The notes below the pieces were generated by a model. It made no database searches and was not told where the DNA came from. It saw only the letters and a list, made by a program, of their open reading frames with translations. A stretch of DNA of 64,000 bases from Liolophura sinensis. Its lineage: Eukaryota > Mollusca > Polyplacophora > Chitonida > Chitonidae. This document shows positions 1 through 11,541 of the stretch, piece after piece (position 1 is the stretch's first letter; each line of letters opens with the position of its first letter). The DNA lies in the NCBI RefSeq assembly GCF_032854445.1, contig NW_027017963.1:62001-126000 (forward strand), written 5' to 3'. The position numbers were made by a program, and so were the translations under genes.

Positions 1-3000
1 CCCAAAGATTTGACGTCGTCTGGGCTACCGAAGGGCACATAACTTATAATGAAAAGTTGAATATAGTAATGACCAGTCGCGATTGTACATAGTTAATGTA
101 GCCGATTTCAATTAGCAAAAAGACCAGGCAAAAATCCAAAAGTGGAAAAACTGTTCCAATGCTGCTGGTAAGAGACTAATCCGACGTATTTTTGGACGAG
201 AAATCGAATGGTGCAAACCGCGTTGCTCTCCGACCAATACTTTTGGCTGTAGCCACAAATGAATAATCATTGATGTCAAGATCACGTGCCCAGCAACGGC
301 TCTTACTCCATGGAAACCAAGGAAATTTGCAATTTTTCAACAGCTGGAGATGCCTGGCCCAATTGCACATCTTTTGGCACCTTATTGATGTGGGTCAGTG
401 TTCAATTGTACTTTTTATAGCGGACTGTATCAAGTACCTTGTGTTTTTTTTATATACAAATGGTGTGGTTTTTCTACATGTAGATAAAGACATTGAGTTT
501 GTCTTCGACTTAGAAGTAAGACAACTGCTGGGTGAGTTAAATGGGCTTGGCCCAAAGATATGACGTCTTCTGGGCTACCGAAGGGCACATAACTTATAAT
601 GAAAAGTTGAATATAGTAATGACCAGTCGCGATTGTACATAGTTAATGTAGCCGATTTCAATTCGCAAAAGGACCAGGCAAAAATCCAAAAGTGGAAAAA
701 CTGTTCCAATGCTGCTGGTAAGAGGCTAATCCGACGTATTTTTGGACGAGAAATCGATTGGTGCAAACCGCGTTGCTCTCCGACCAATACTTTTGGCTGT
801 AGCCACAAATGAATAATCATTGATGTCAAGATCACGTGCCCAGCAACGGCTCTTACTCCATGGAAACCAAGGAAATTTGCAATTTTTCAACAGCTGGAGA
901 TGCCTGGCCCAATTGCGCATCTTTTGGCACCTTATTGATGTTGGTCAGTGCTCAATTGTACTTTTTACAGCGGACTGTATCAAGTACCTTGTGTTTTTTT
1001 TATATACAAATGGTGTGGTTTTTCTACATGTAGATAAAGACATTGAGTTTGTCTTCGACTTAGAAGTAAGACAACTGCTGGGTGAGTTAAATGGGCTTGG
1101 CCCAAAGATTTGACGTCGTCTGGGCTACCGAAGGGCACATAACTTATAATGAAAAGTTGAATATAGTAATGACCAGTCGCGATTGTACATAGTTAATGTA
1201 GCCGATTTCAATTAGAAAAAAGACCAGGCAAAAATCCAGAAGTAGAAAAACTGTTCCAATGCTGCTGGTAAGAGGCTAATCCGACGTATTTTTTGACGAG
1301 AAATCGAATGGTGCAAACCGCGTTGCTCTCCGACCAATACTTTTGGCTGTAGCCACAAATGAATAATCATTGATGTCAAGATCACGTGCCCAGCAACGGC
1401 TCTTACTCCATGGAAACCAAGGAAATTTGCAATTTTTCAACAGCTGGAGATGCCTGCCCAATTGCGCATCTTTTGGCACCTTATTGATGTGGGTCAGTGT
1501 TCAATTGTACTTTTTTACAGCAGACTGTATCATGTACCTTGTGTTTTTTTTTATATACAAATGGTGTGGTTTTTCTACATGTAGATAAAGACATTGAGTT
1601 TGTCTTCGACTTAGAAGTAAGACAACTGCTGGGTGAGTTAAATGGGCTTGGCCCAAAGATTTGACGTCGTCTGGGCTACCGAAGGGCACATAACTTATAA
1701 TGAAAAGTTGAATATAGTAATGACCAGTCGCGATTGTACATAGTTAATGTAGCCGATTTCAATTCGCAAAAAGACCAGGCAAAAATCCAAAAGTGGAAAA
1801 ACTGTTCCAATGCTGCTGGTAAGAGGCTAATCCGACGTATTTTTTGACGAGAAATCGAATGGTGCAAACCGCGTTGCTCTCCGACCAATACTTTTGGCTG
1901 TAGCCACAAATGAATAATCATTGATGTCAAGATCACGTGCCCAGCAACGGCTCTTACTCCATGGAAACCAAGGAAATTTGCAATTTTACAACAGCTGGAG
2001 ATGCCTGGCCCAATTGCGCATCTTTTGGCACCTTATTGATGTGGGTCAGTGTTCAATTGTACTTTTTACAGCGGACTGTATCAAGTACCTTGTGTTTTTT
2101 TATATACAAATGGTGTGGTTTTTCTACATGTAGATAAAGACATTGAGTTTGTCTTCGACTTAGAAGTAAGACAACTGCTGGGTGAGTTAAATGGGCTTGG
2201 CCCAAAGATTTGACGTCGTCTGGGCTACCGAAGGGCACATAACTTATAATGAAAAGTTGAATATAGTAATGACCAGTCGCGATTGTACATAGTTAATGTA
2301 GCCGATTTCAATTAGCAAAAAGACCAGGCAAAAATCCAAAAGTGAAAAAACTGTTCCAATGCTGCTGGTAAGAGACTAATCCGACTTATTTTTGGACGAG
2401 AAATCGAATGGTGCAAACCGCGTTGCTCTCCGACCAATACTTTTGGCTGTAGCCACAAATGAATAATCATTGATGTCAAGATCACGTGCCCAGCAACGGC
2501 TCTTACTCCATGGAAACCAAGGAAATTTGCAATTTTTCAACAGCTGGAGATGCCTGCCCAATTGCGCATCTTTTGGCACCTTATTGATGTGGGTCAGTGT
2601 TCAATTGTACTTTTTTACAGCAGACTGTATCATGTACCTTGTGTTTTTTTTATATACAAATGGTGTGGTTTTTCTACATGTAGATAAAGACATTGAGTTT
2701 GTCTTCGACTTAGAAGTAAGACATTTGCTGGGTGAGTTAAATGGGCTTGGCCCAAAGATTTGACGTCGTCTGGGCTACCGAAGGGCACATAACTTATAAT
2801 GAAAAGTTGAATATAGTAATGACCAGTCGCGATTGTACATAGTTAATGTAGCCGATTTCAATTAGAAAAAATACCAGGCAAAAATCCAAAAGTGGAAAAA
2901 CTGTTCCAATGCTGCTGGTAAGAGGCTAATCCGACGTATTTTTGGACGAGAAATCGAATGGTGCAAACCGCGTTGCTCTCCGACCAATACTTTTGGCTGT

Positions 3001-3300
3001 AGCCACAAATGAATAATCATTGATGTCAAGATCACGTGCCCAGCAACGGCTCTTACTCCATGGAAACCAAGGAAATTTGCAATTTTTCAACAGCTGGAGA
3101 TGCCTGGCCCAATTGCACATCTTTTGGCACCTTATTGATGTGGGTCAGTGTTCAATTGTACATTTTACAGCAGACTGTATCATGTACCTTGTGTTTTTTT
3201 TATATACAAATGGTGTGGTTTTTCTACATGTAGATAAAGACATTGAGTTTGTCTTCGACTTAGAAGTAAGACATTTGCTGGGTGAGTTAAATGGGCTTGG
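1..3300 (+). repeat. Monomers M1-M6, mixed subtypes, no clear HOR
   Basis: Six copies of 549-551 bp. M1 resembles the e-type of the later HOR domain (ATTAGC, GCACATC, TTTTTATAGCGG). M2 is CGC-type. M3 and M5 carry a one-base G loss (CCTGCCCAATT) and a T6-ACAGCAG variant; M3 also has T9 in the poly-T tract. M5 and M6 end with the GACATTTG variant. No run of subtypes repeats within these six. Confidence 0.75.
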
Positions 3301-3836
3301 CCCAAAGATTTGACGTCGTCATAACTTATAATGAAAAGTTGAATATAGTAATGACCAGTCGCGATTGTACATAGTTAATGTAGCCGATTTCAATTCGCAA
3401 AAAGACCAGGCAAAAATCCAAAAGTGGAAAAACTGTTCCAATGCTGCTGGTAAGAGGCTAATCCGACGTATTTTTGGACGAGAAATCGAATGGTGCAAAC
3501 CGCGCTGCTCTCCGACCAATACTTTTGGCTGTAGCCACAAATGAATAATCATTGATGTCAAGATCACGTGCCCAGCAACGGCTCTTACTCCATGGAAACC
3601 AAGGAAATTTGCAATTTTTCAACAGCTGGAGATTGCCTGGCCCCAATTGCGCATCTTTTTGGGCACCTTATTGATGTGGGTCAGTGTTCAATTGTACATT
3701 TTACAGCGGACTGTATCAAGTACCTTGTGTTTTTTTTATATACAAATGGTGTGGTTTTTCTACATGTAGATAAAGACATTGAGTTTGTCTTCGACTTAGA
3801 AGTAAGACAACTGCTGGGTGAGTTAAATGGGCTTGG
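3301..3836 (+). repeat. M7, shortened monomer with an 18-bp deletion
   Basis: Immediately after TGACGTCGTC (ending 3320) the sequence jumps to ATAACTTATAATG, losing the 18 bp TGGGCTACCGAAGGGCAC present in almost every other copy. This is the largest deletion in a monomer in the window. The right half of M7 (from about 3631) also begins an indel-rich tract, so the copy's exact sequence is uncertain beyond that point. Confidence 0.85.
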
Positions 3837-5745
3837 CCCTAAGATTTGACGTCGTCTGGGCTACCGAAGGGCACATAACTTATAATGAAAAGTTGAATAT
3901 AGTAATGACCAGTCGCGATTGTACATAGTTAATGTAGCCGATTTCAATTAGCAAAAAGACCAGGCAAAAATCCAAAAGTGGAAAAACTGTTCCAATGCTG
4001 GCTGGTAAGAGGCTAATCCGACGTATTTTTTGACGAGAAATCGAATGGTGCAAACCGCCGTTGCTCTCCGACCAATACTTTTGGCTCTAGCCACAAATGA
4101 ATAATCATTGATGTCAAGATCACGTGCCCAGCAACGGCTCTTACTCCATGGAAACCAAGGAAATTTGCAATTTTTTCAACAGCTGGAGATGCCTGGCCCA
4201 ATTGCGCATCTTTTGGCACCTTATTGATGTGGGTCAGTGTTCAATTGTACTTTTTACAGCGGACTGTATCAAGTACCTTGTGTTTTTTTTATATACAAAA
4301 TGGTGTGGTTTTTCTACATGTAGATAAAGACATTGAGTTTTGTCTTCGACTTAGAAGTAAGACAACTGCTGGGTGAGTTAAATGGGCTTGGCCCAAAGAT
4401 TTGACGTCGTCTGGGCTACCGAAGGGCACATAACTTATAATGAAAAGTTGAATATAGTAATGACCAGTCGCGATTGTACATAGTTAATGTAGCCGATTTC
4501 AATTCGCAAAAAGACCAGGCAAAAATCCAAAAGTGGAAAAAACTGTTCCAATGCTGCTGGTAAGAGGCTAATCCGACGTATTTTTGGACGAGAAATCGGA
4601 ATGGTGCAACCGCGTTGCTCTCCGACCAATTACTTTTGGCTGTAGACACAAATGAATAATCATTGATGTCAAGATCACGTGCCCAGCAAACGGCTCTTAC
4701 TCCATGGAAACCAAGGAAATTTGCAATTTTTCACAGCTGCAGATGCCTGGCCCAATTGCGCATCTTTGGTGCACCTTATTGATGTGGGTCAGTGTTCAAT
4801 TGTACTTTTTACAGCGGACTGTATCAAGTACCTTGTGTTTTTTTTATATACAGATGGTGTGGTTTTTCTACATGTAGATAAAGACATTGAGATTGTTTTT
4901 CGACTTAGAAGTAAGACAACTGCTGGGTGAGTTAAATGGGCTTGGCCCAAAGATTTGACGTCGTCTGGGCTACCGAAGGGCACACAACTTATAATGAAAA
5001 GTTGAATATTAGTAATGACCAGTCGCAATTTGTACATAGTTAATGTAGCCGATTTCAATTAGCAAAAAGACCAGGCAAAAATCCAAAAGTGGAAAAACTG
5101 TTCCAATGCTGCTGGTTAGAGGCTAATCCGACGTATTTTTTGACGAGAAATCGAATGGTGCAAACCGCGTTGCTCTCCGACCAATACTTTTGGCTGTAGT
5201 CACAAATAAATAATCATTGATGTCAAGATCACGTGCCCAGCAACGGCTCTTACTCCATGGAAACCAAGGAAATTTGCAATTTTTCAACAGCTGGAGATGC
5301 CTGGCCCAATTGCACATCTTTTGGCACCTATTGATGTGGGTCAGTGTTCAATTGTACTTTTTACAGCGGACTGTATCAAGTACCTTGTGTTTTTTTTATA
5401 TACAAATGGTGTGGTTTTTCTACATGTAGATAAAAGACATTGAGTTTGTCTTCGGACTTAGAAGTAAGACAACTGCTGGGTGAGTTAAATGGGCTTGGCC
5501 CAAAGATTTGACGTCGTCTGGGCTACCGAAGGGCACATAACTTATAATGAAAAGTTGAATATAGTAATGACCAGTCGCGATTGTACATAGTTAATGTAGC
5601 CGATTTCAATTAGCAAAAAGACCAGGCAAAAAATCCAAAAGTGGAAAAACTGTTCCAATGCTGCTGGTAAGAGGCTAATCGACGTATTTTTTGACGAGAA
5701 ATCGAATGGTGCAAACCGCGTTGCTCTCCGACCAATACTTTTTGG
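3631..5745. other. Indel-rich tract 1 (probable consensus error), M7 end to M11
   Basis: Single-base insertions and deletions, mostly in homopolymers, occur every ~50-150 bp. Examples: GGCCCCAATT and CTTTTTGGGC near 3640-3665, GCTGGCTGG near 3998, CCGCCGTTG near 4057, ACAAAATGG near 4296, GAGTTTTGTC near 4336, GGAAAAAACTG near 4536, TCGGAATGGTGCAACC near 4597, TTTGGTGCACC near 4766, AATATTAGTAATG near 5006, GATAAAAGAC near 5429, TTCGGACTT near 5452. Monomers outside this tract seldom carry such changes. The concentration in one ~2.1 kb stretch with abrupt edges resembles a poorly polished long-read segment rather than natural divergence. Confidence 0.7.
4392..5498 (+). repeat. Two-monomer duplicate, copy 1 (M9-M10)
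   Basis: M9 and M10 share a rare set of variants with M15-M16: TGTAGACACAAATG, CAGCTGCAGATG, TACAGATGG and GAGATTGTT in the first monomer; GCACACAACTT, GGTTAGAGG and TAGTCACAAATAAATAATC in the second. M10 also matches M16 at a C-to-A-type change next to CAGTCGC. Copy 1 carries many extra single-base indels from tract 1. The match does not continue clearly into M8/M14 or M11/M17. Confidence 0.8.
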
Positions 5746-7700
5746 CTGTAGCCACAAATGAATAATCATTGATGTCAAGATCACGTGCCCAGCAACGGCT
5801 CTTACTCCATGGAAACCAAGGAAATTTGCAATTTTTCAACAGCTGGAGATGCCTGGCCCAATTGCGCATCTTTTGGCACCTTATTGATGTGGGTCAGTGT
5901 TCAATTGTACTTTTTACAGCGGACTGTATCAAGTACCTTGTGTTTTTTTTTATATACAAATGGTGTGGTTTTTCTACATGTAGATAAAGACATTGAGTTT
6001 GTCTTCGACTTAGAAGTAAGACAACTGCTGGGTGAGTTAAATGGGCTTGGCCCAAAGATTTGACGTCGTCTGCGCTACCGAAAGGCACATAACTTATAAT
6101 GAAAAGTTGAATATAGTAATGACCAGTCGCGATTGTACATAGTTAATGTAGCCGATTTCAATTAGCAAAAAGACCAGGCAAAAATCCAAAAGTGGAAAAA
6201 CTGTTCCAATGCTGCTGGTAAGAGGCTAATCCGACGTATTTTTTGACGAGAAATCGAATGGTGCAAACCGCGTTGCTCTCCGACCAATACTTTTGGCTGT
6301 AGCCACAAATGAATAATCATTGATGTCAAGATCACGTGCCCAGCAACGGCTCTTACTCCATGGAAACCAAGGAAATTTGCAATTTTTCAACAGCTGGAGA
6401 TGCCTGGCCCAATTGCGCATCTTTTGGCACCTTATTGATGTGGGTCAGTGTTCAATTGTACTTTTTACAGCGGACTGTATCAAGTACCTTGTGTTTTTTT
6501 TATATACAAATGGTGTGGTTTTTCTACATGTAGATAAAGACATTGAGTTTGTCTTCGACTTAGAAGTAAGACAACTGCTGGGTGAGTTAAATGGGCTTGG
6601 CCCAAAGATTTGACGTCGTCTGGGCTACCGAAGGGCACATAACTTATAATGAAAAGTTGAATATAGTAATGACCAGTCGCGATTGTACATAGTTAATGTA
6701 GCCGATTTCAATTAGCAAAAAGACCAGGCAAAAATCCAAAAGTGGAAAAACTGTTCCAATGCTGCTGGTAAGAGGCTAATCCGACGTATTTTTTGACGAG
6801 AAATCGAATGGTGCAAACCGCGCTGCTCTCCGACCAATACTTTTGGCTGTAGCCACAAATGAATAATCATTGATGTCAAGATCACGTGCCCAGCAACGGC
6901 TCTTACTCCATGGAAACCAAGGAAATTTGCAATTTTTCAACAGCTGGAGATGCCTGGCCCAATTGCGCATCTTTTGGCACCTTATTGATGTGGGTCAGTG
7001 TTCAATTGTACTTTTTACAGCGGACTGTATCAAGTACCTTGTGTTTTTTTTATATACAAATGGTGTGGTTTTTCTACATGTAGATAAAGACATTGAGTTT
7101 GTCTTCGACTTAGAAGTAAGACAACTGCTGGGTGAGTTAAATGGGCTTGGCCCAAAGATATGACGTCTTCTGGGCTACCGAAGGGCACATAACTTATAAT
7201 GAAAAGTTGAATATAGTAATGACCAGTCGCGATTGTACATAGTTAATGTAGCCGATTTCAATTCGCAAAAAGACCAGGCAAAAATCCAAAAGTGGAAAAA
7301 CTGTTCCAATGCTGCTGGTAAGAGACTAATCCGACGTATTTTTGGACGAGAAATCGAATGGTGCAAACCGCGTTGCTCTCCGACCAATACTTTTGGCTGT
7401 AGCCACAAATGAATAATCATTGATGTCAAGATCACGTGCCCAGCAACGGCTCTTACTCCATGGAAACCAAGGAAATTTGCAATTTTTCAACAGCTGGAGA
7501 TGCCTGGCCCAATTGCGCATCTTTTGGCACCTTATTGATGTGGGTCAGTGTTCAATTGTACTTTTTACAGCGGACTGTATCAAGTACCTTGTGTTTTTTT
7601 TATATACAAATGGTGTGGTTTTTCTACATGTAGATAATGACATTGAGATTGTCTTCGACTTAGAAGTAGGACAACTGCTGGGTGAGTTAAATGGGCTTGG

Positions 7701-8800
7701 CCCAAAGATTTGACGTCGTCTGGGCTACCGAAGGGCACATAACTTATAATGAAAAGTTGAATATAGTAATGACCAGTCGCGATTGTACATAGTTAATGTA
7801 GCCGATTTCAATTCGCAAAAAGACCAGGCAAAAATCCAAAAGTGGAAAAACTGTTCCAATGCTGCTGGTAAGAGGCTAATCCGACGTATTTTTGGACGAG
7901 AAATCGAATGGTGCAAACCGCGTTGCTCTCCGACCAATACTTTTGGCTGTAGACACAAATGAATAATCATTGATGTCAAGATCACGTGCCCAGCAACGGC
8001 TCTTACTCCATGGAAACCAAGGAAATTTGCAATTTTTCAACAGCTGCAGATGCCTGGCCCAATTGCGCATCTTTTGGCACCTTATTGATGTGGGTCAGTG
8101 TTCAATTGTACTTTTTACAGCGGACTGTATCAAGTACCTTGTGTTTTTTTTATATACAGATGGTGTGGTTTTTCTACATGTAGATAAAGACATTGAGATT
8201 GTTTTCGACTTAGAAGTAAGACAACTGCTGGGTGAGTTAAATGGGCTTGGCCCAAAGATTTGACGTCGTCTGGGCTACCGAAGGGCACACAACTTATAAT
8301 GAAAAGTTGAATATAGTAATGACCAGTCGCAATTGTACATAGTTAATGTAGCCGATTTCAATTAGCAAAAAGACCAGGCAAAAATCCAAAAGTGGAAAAA
8401 CTGTTCCAATGCTGCTGGTTAGAGGCTAATCCGACGTATTTTTTGACGAGAAATCGAATGGTGCAAACCGCGTTGCTCTCCGACCAATACTTTTGGCTGT
8501 AGTCACAAATAAATAATCATTGATGTCAAGATCACGTGCCCAGCAACGGCTCTTACTCCATGGAAACCAAGGAAATTTGCAATTTTTCAACAGCTGGAGA
8601 TGCCTGGCCCAATTGCACATCTTTTGGCACCTTATTGATGTGGGTCAGTGTTCAATTGTACTTTTTACAGCGGACTGTATCAAGTACCTTGTGTTTTTTT
8701 TATATACAAATGGTGTGGTTTTTCTACATGTAGATAAAGACATTGAGTTTGTCTTCGACTTAGAAGTAAGACAACTGCTGGGTGAGTTAAATGGGCTTGG
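7701..8800 (+). repeat. Two-monomer duplicate, copy 2 (M15-M16)
   Basis: Clean 1,100-bp partner of 4392-5498, sharing all the diagnostic variants without the added indels. It therefore acts as an internal reference showing which differences in copy 1 are likely errors. Confidence 0.8.
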
Positions 8801-11167
8801 CCCAAAGATATGACGTCTTCTGGGCTACCGAAGGGCACATAACTTATAATGAAAAGTTGAATATAGTAATGACCAGTCGCGATTGTACATAGTTAATGTA
8901 GCCGATTTCAATTCGCAAAAAGACCAGGCAAAAATCCAAAAGTGGAAAAACTGTTCCAATGCTGCTGGTAAGAGGCTAATCCGACGTATTTTTGGACGAG
9001 AAATCGAATGGTGCAAACCGCGTTGCTCTCCGACCAATACTTTTGGCTGTAGCCACAAATGAATAATCATTGATGTCAAGATCACGTGCCCAGCAACGGC
9101 TCTTACTCCATGGAAACCAAGGAAATTTGCAATTTTTCAACAGCTGGAGATGCCTGGCCCAATTGCACATCTTTTGACACCTTATTGATGTTGGTCAGTG
9201 TTCAATTGTACTTTTTATAGCGGACTGTATCAAGTACCTTGTGTTTTTTTTATATACAAATGGTGTGGTTTTTCTACATGTAGATAAAGACATTGAGTTT
9301 GTCTTCGACTTAGAAGTAAGACAACTGCTGGGTGAGTTAAATGGGCTTGGCCCAAAGATATGACGTCTTCTGGGCTACCGAAGGGCACATAACTTATAAT
9401 GAAAAGTTGAATATAGTAATGACCAGTCGCGAATGTACATAGTTAATGTAGCCGATTTCAATTCGCAAAAAGACCGGGCAAAAATCCAAAAGTGGAAAAA
9501 CTGTTCCAATGCTGCTGGTAAGAGGCTAATCCGACGTATTTTTGGACGAGAAATCGAATGGTGCAAACGGCGTTGCTCTCCGACCAATACTTTTGGCTGT
9601 AGCCACAAATGAATAATCATTGATGTCAAGATCACGTGCCCAGCAACGGCTCTTACTCCATGGAAACCATAGAAATTTGCAATTTTTCAACAGCTGGAGA
9701 TGCCTGGCCCAATTGCGCATCTTTTGGCACCTTATTGATGTGGGTCAGTGTTCAATTGTACTTTTTACAGCGGACTGTATCAAGTACCTTGTGTTTTTTT
9801 TATATACAATTGGTGTGGTTTTTCTACATGTAGATAAAGACATTGAGTTTGTCTTCGACTTAGAAGTAAGACAACTGCTGGGTGAGTTAAATGGGCTTGG
9901 CCCAAAGAATTGACGTCGTCTGGGCTACCGAAGGGCACATAACTTATAATGAAAAGTTGAATATAGTAATGACCAGTCGCGATTGTACATAGTTAATGTA
10001 GCCGATTTCAATTAGAAAAAATACCAGGGAAAAATCCAAAAGTGGAAAAACTGTTCCAATGCTGCTAGTAAGAGGCTAATCCGACGTATTTTTGGACGAG
10101 AAATCGAATGGTGCAAACCGCGTTGCTCTCCGACCAATACTTTTGGCTGTAGCCACAAATGAATAATCATTGATGTCAAGATCACGTGCCCAGCAACGGC
10201 TCTTACTCCATGGAAACCATGGAAATTTGCAATTTTTCAACAGCTGGAGATGCCTGGCCCAATTGCGCATCTTTTGGCACCTTATTGATGTGGGTCAGTG
10301 TTCAATTGTACTTTTTACAGCGGACTGTATCAAGTACCTTGTGTTTTTTTTATATACAATTGGTGTGGTTTTTCTACATGTAGATAAAGACATTGAGTTT
10401 GTCTTCGACTTAGAAGTAAGACAACTGCTGGGTGAGTTAAATGGGCTTGGCCCAAAGAATTGACGTCGTCTGGGCTACCGAAGGGCACATAACTTATAAT
10501 GAAAAGTTGAATATAGTAATGACCAGTCGCGATTGTACATAGTTAATGTAGCCGATTTCAATTAGAAAAAATACCAGGGAAAAATCCAAAAGTGGAAAAA
10601 CTGTTCCAATGCTGCTAGTAAGAGGCTAATCCGACGTATTTTTGGACGAGAAATCGAATGGTGCAAACCGCGTTGCTCTCCGACCAATACTTTTGGCTGT
10701 AGCCACAAATGAATAATCATTGATGTCAAGATCACGTGCCCAGCAACGGCTCTTACTCCATGGAAACCAAGGAAATTTGCAATTTTTCAACAGCTGGAGA
10801 TGCCTGGCCCAATTGCGCATCTTTTGGCACCTTATTGATGTGGGTCAGTGTTCAATTGTACTTTTTACAGCGGACTGTATCAAGTACCTTGTGTTTTTTT
10901 TATATACAAATGGTGTGGTTTTTCTACATGTAGATAAAGACATTGAGTTTGTCTTCGACTTAGAAGTAAGACATTTGCTGGGTGAGTTAAATGGGCTTGG
11001 CCCAAAGATTTGACGTCGTCTGGGCTACCGAAGGGCACATAACTTATAATGAAAAGTTGAATATAGTAATGACCAGTCGCGATTGTACATAGTTAATGTA
11101 GCCGATTTCAATTAGCAAAAAGACCAGGCAAAAATCCAAAAGTGGAAAAACTGTTCCAATGCTGCTG

Positions 11168-11226
11168 GTAAGAGGCTAATCCGACGTATTTTTGGACGAG
11201 AAATCGAATGGTGCAAACCGCGTTGC
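11168..11226 (+). other. Donor plus Sm-site-like motif plus hairpin (SL/Sm-RNA-like cluster)
   Basis: GTAAGAG (168-174 of the monomer) is followed by A(T5)GG at 188-195 and then a small hairpin, GCAA(A)C-CGC-GTTGC, at 213-226. Spliced-leader RNAs have a donor followed by an Sm site (purine-A-U4-6-G-purine) and a 3' hairpin; the spacing here (20 nt) is short for that class. Both common alleles, A(T5)GG and A(T6)GA, fit the Sm consensus. GTAAGAG survives even the 7-bp deletions in M42 and M66 and is lost in M10 and M16 (GTTAGAG). No promoter element was recognised. Low confidence. Confidence 0.15.
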
Positions 11227-11282
11227 TCTCCGACCAATACTTTTGGCTGTAGCCACAAATGAATAATCATTGATGTCAAGAT

Positions 11283-11288
11283 CACGTG
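11283..11288. other. CACGTG palindrome (E-box-like) in each monomer
   Basis: CACGTG sits in GATCACGTGCCC and is kept in nearly all copies; M85 (CACGTTCC) and M114 (ATTACGTG) lose it. CACGTG is the core site of many bHLH factors, but a 6-bp match carries little weight on its own. Confidence 0.3.
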
Positions 11289-11443
11289 CCCAGCAACGGC
11301 TCTTACTCCATGGAAACCAAGGAAATTTGCAATTTTTCAACAGCTGGAGATGCCTGGCCCAATTGCGCATCTTTTGGCACCTTATTGATGTGGGTCAGTG
11401 TTCAATTGTACTTTTTACAGCGGACTGTATCAAGTACCTTGTG

Positions 11444-11451
11444 TTTTTTTT
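11444..11451. other. Length-variable poly-T tract, T6 to T10
   Basis: The T8 run before ATATAC is the most length-variable site of the monomer. T9 occurs in M3, M11, M43, M63 and M79; T10 in M54 and M78; T7 in M4, M58-M59, M86 and others. Some right-hand copies have T7 followed by AATATAC (M106, M109, M111) or an interrupted GTTATTTTT (M94, M97, M104, M116). A second tract 30-odd bases upstream (T5 or T6 before ACAG/ATAG) varies with it. Confidence 0.85.
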
Positions 11452-11473
11452 ATATACAAATGGTGTGGTTTTT

Positions 11474-11483
11474 CTACATGTAG
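11474..11483. other. Perfect 10-bp palindrome CTACATGTAG in each monomer
   Basis: Self-complementary and nearly invariant. Exceptions seen: M68 (CTACATGTAC), the TTACATGTAG of M51 and M76-type copies near 27970 and 41164, and the TATATGTAG of M95, M98, M100 and M112. A conserved palindrome in a satellite may be a protein-binding site, but no known factor is assigned. Confidence 0.45.
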
Positions 11484-11541
11484 ATAAAGACATTGAGTTT
11501 GTCTTCGACTTAGAAGTAAGACAACTGCTGGGTGAGTTAAA

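Larger units (their letters stand above)
11421..11531 (+). other. Exon-like interval (acceptor to donor), 111 nt, present in most monomers
   Basis: In the reference copy a pyrimidine-rich CTTTTTACAG ends at 11420 and G|GTGAGT begins the donor at 11532, a near-consensus 5' splice site. The 111 nt between are open in the frame of the 97-codon ORF, and both ends fall after the first base of a codon, so the interval would be a symmetric phase-1 exon of 37 codons. The acceptor changes to TATAG in several copies (e.g. M1, M17, M35, M38, M46), which still ends in AG. No transcript evidence is available and such motifs can arise by chance in T-rich DNA. Confidence 0.25.

Noticed and set aside
270-563. 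97-codon + strand ORF and its equivalents in most monomers as a tandem gene family
   Set aside because: Broken in about 35 of 116 copies by indels or stops, no recognisable domain, overlapping ORFs of similar length in other frames on both strands, and recurrence fully explained by DNA repetition.
575-835. 86-codon and 64-codon minus-strand ORFs repeated each 550 bp
   Set aside because: They overlap each other and the + strand ORF, show no recognisable protein family, and vary with the neutral variants of the satellite.
8507-8519. AATAAA polyadenylation signal in M16 (also in M10)
   Set aside because: Found in only two copies as a single-base variant of AATGAATAATC, with no transcript unit to terminate.
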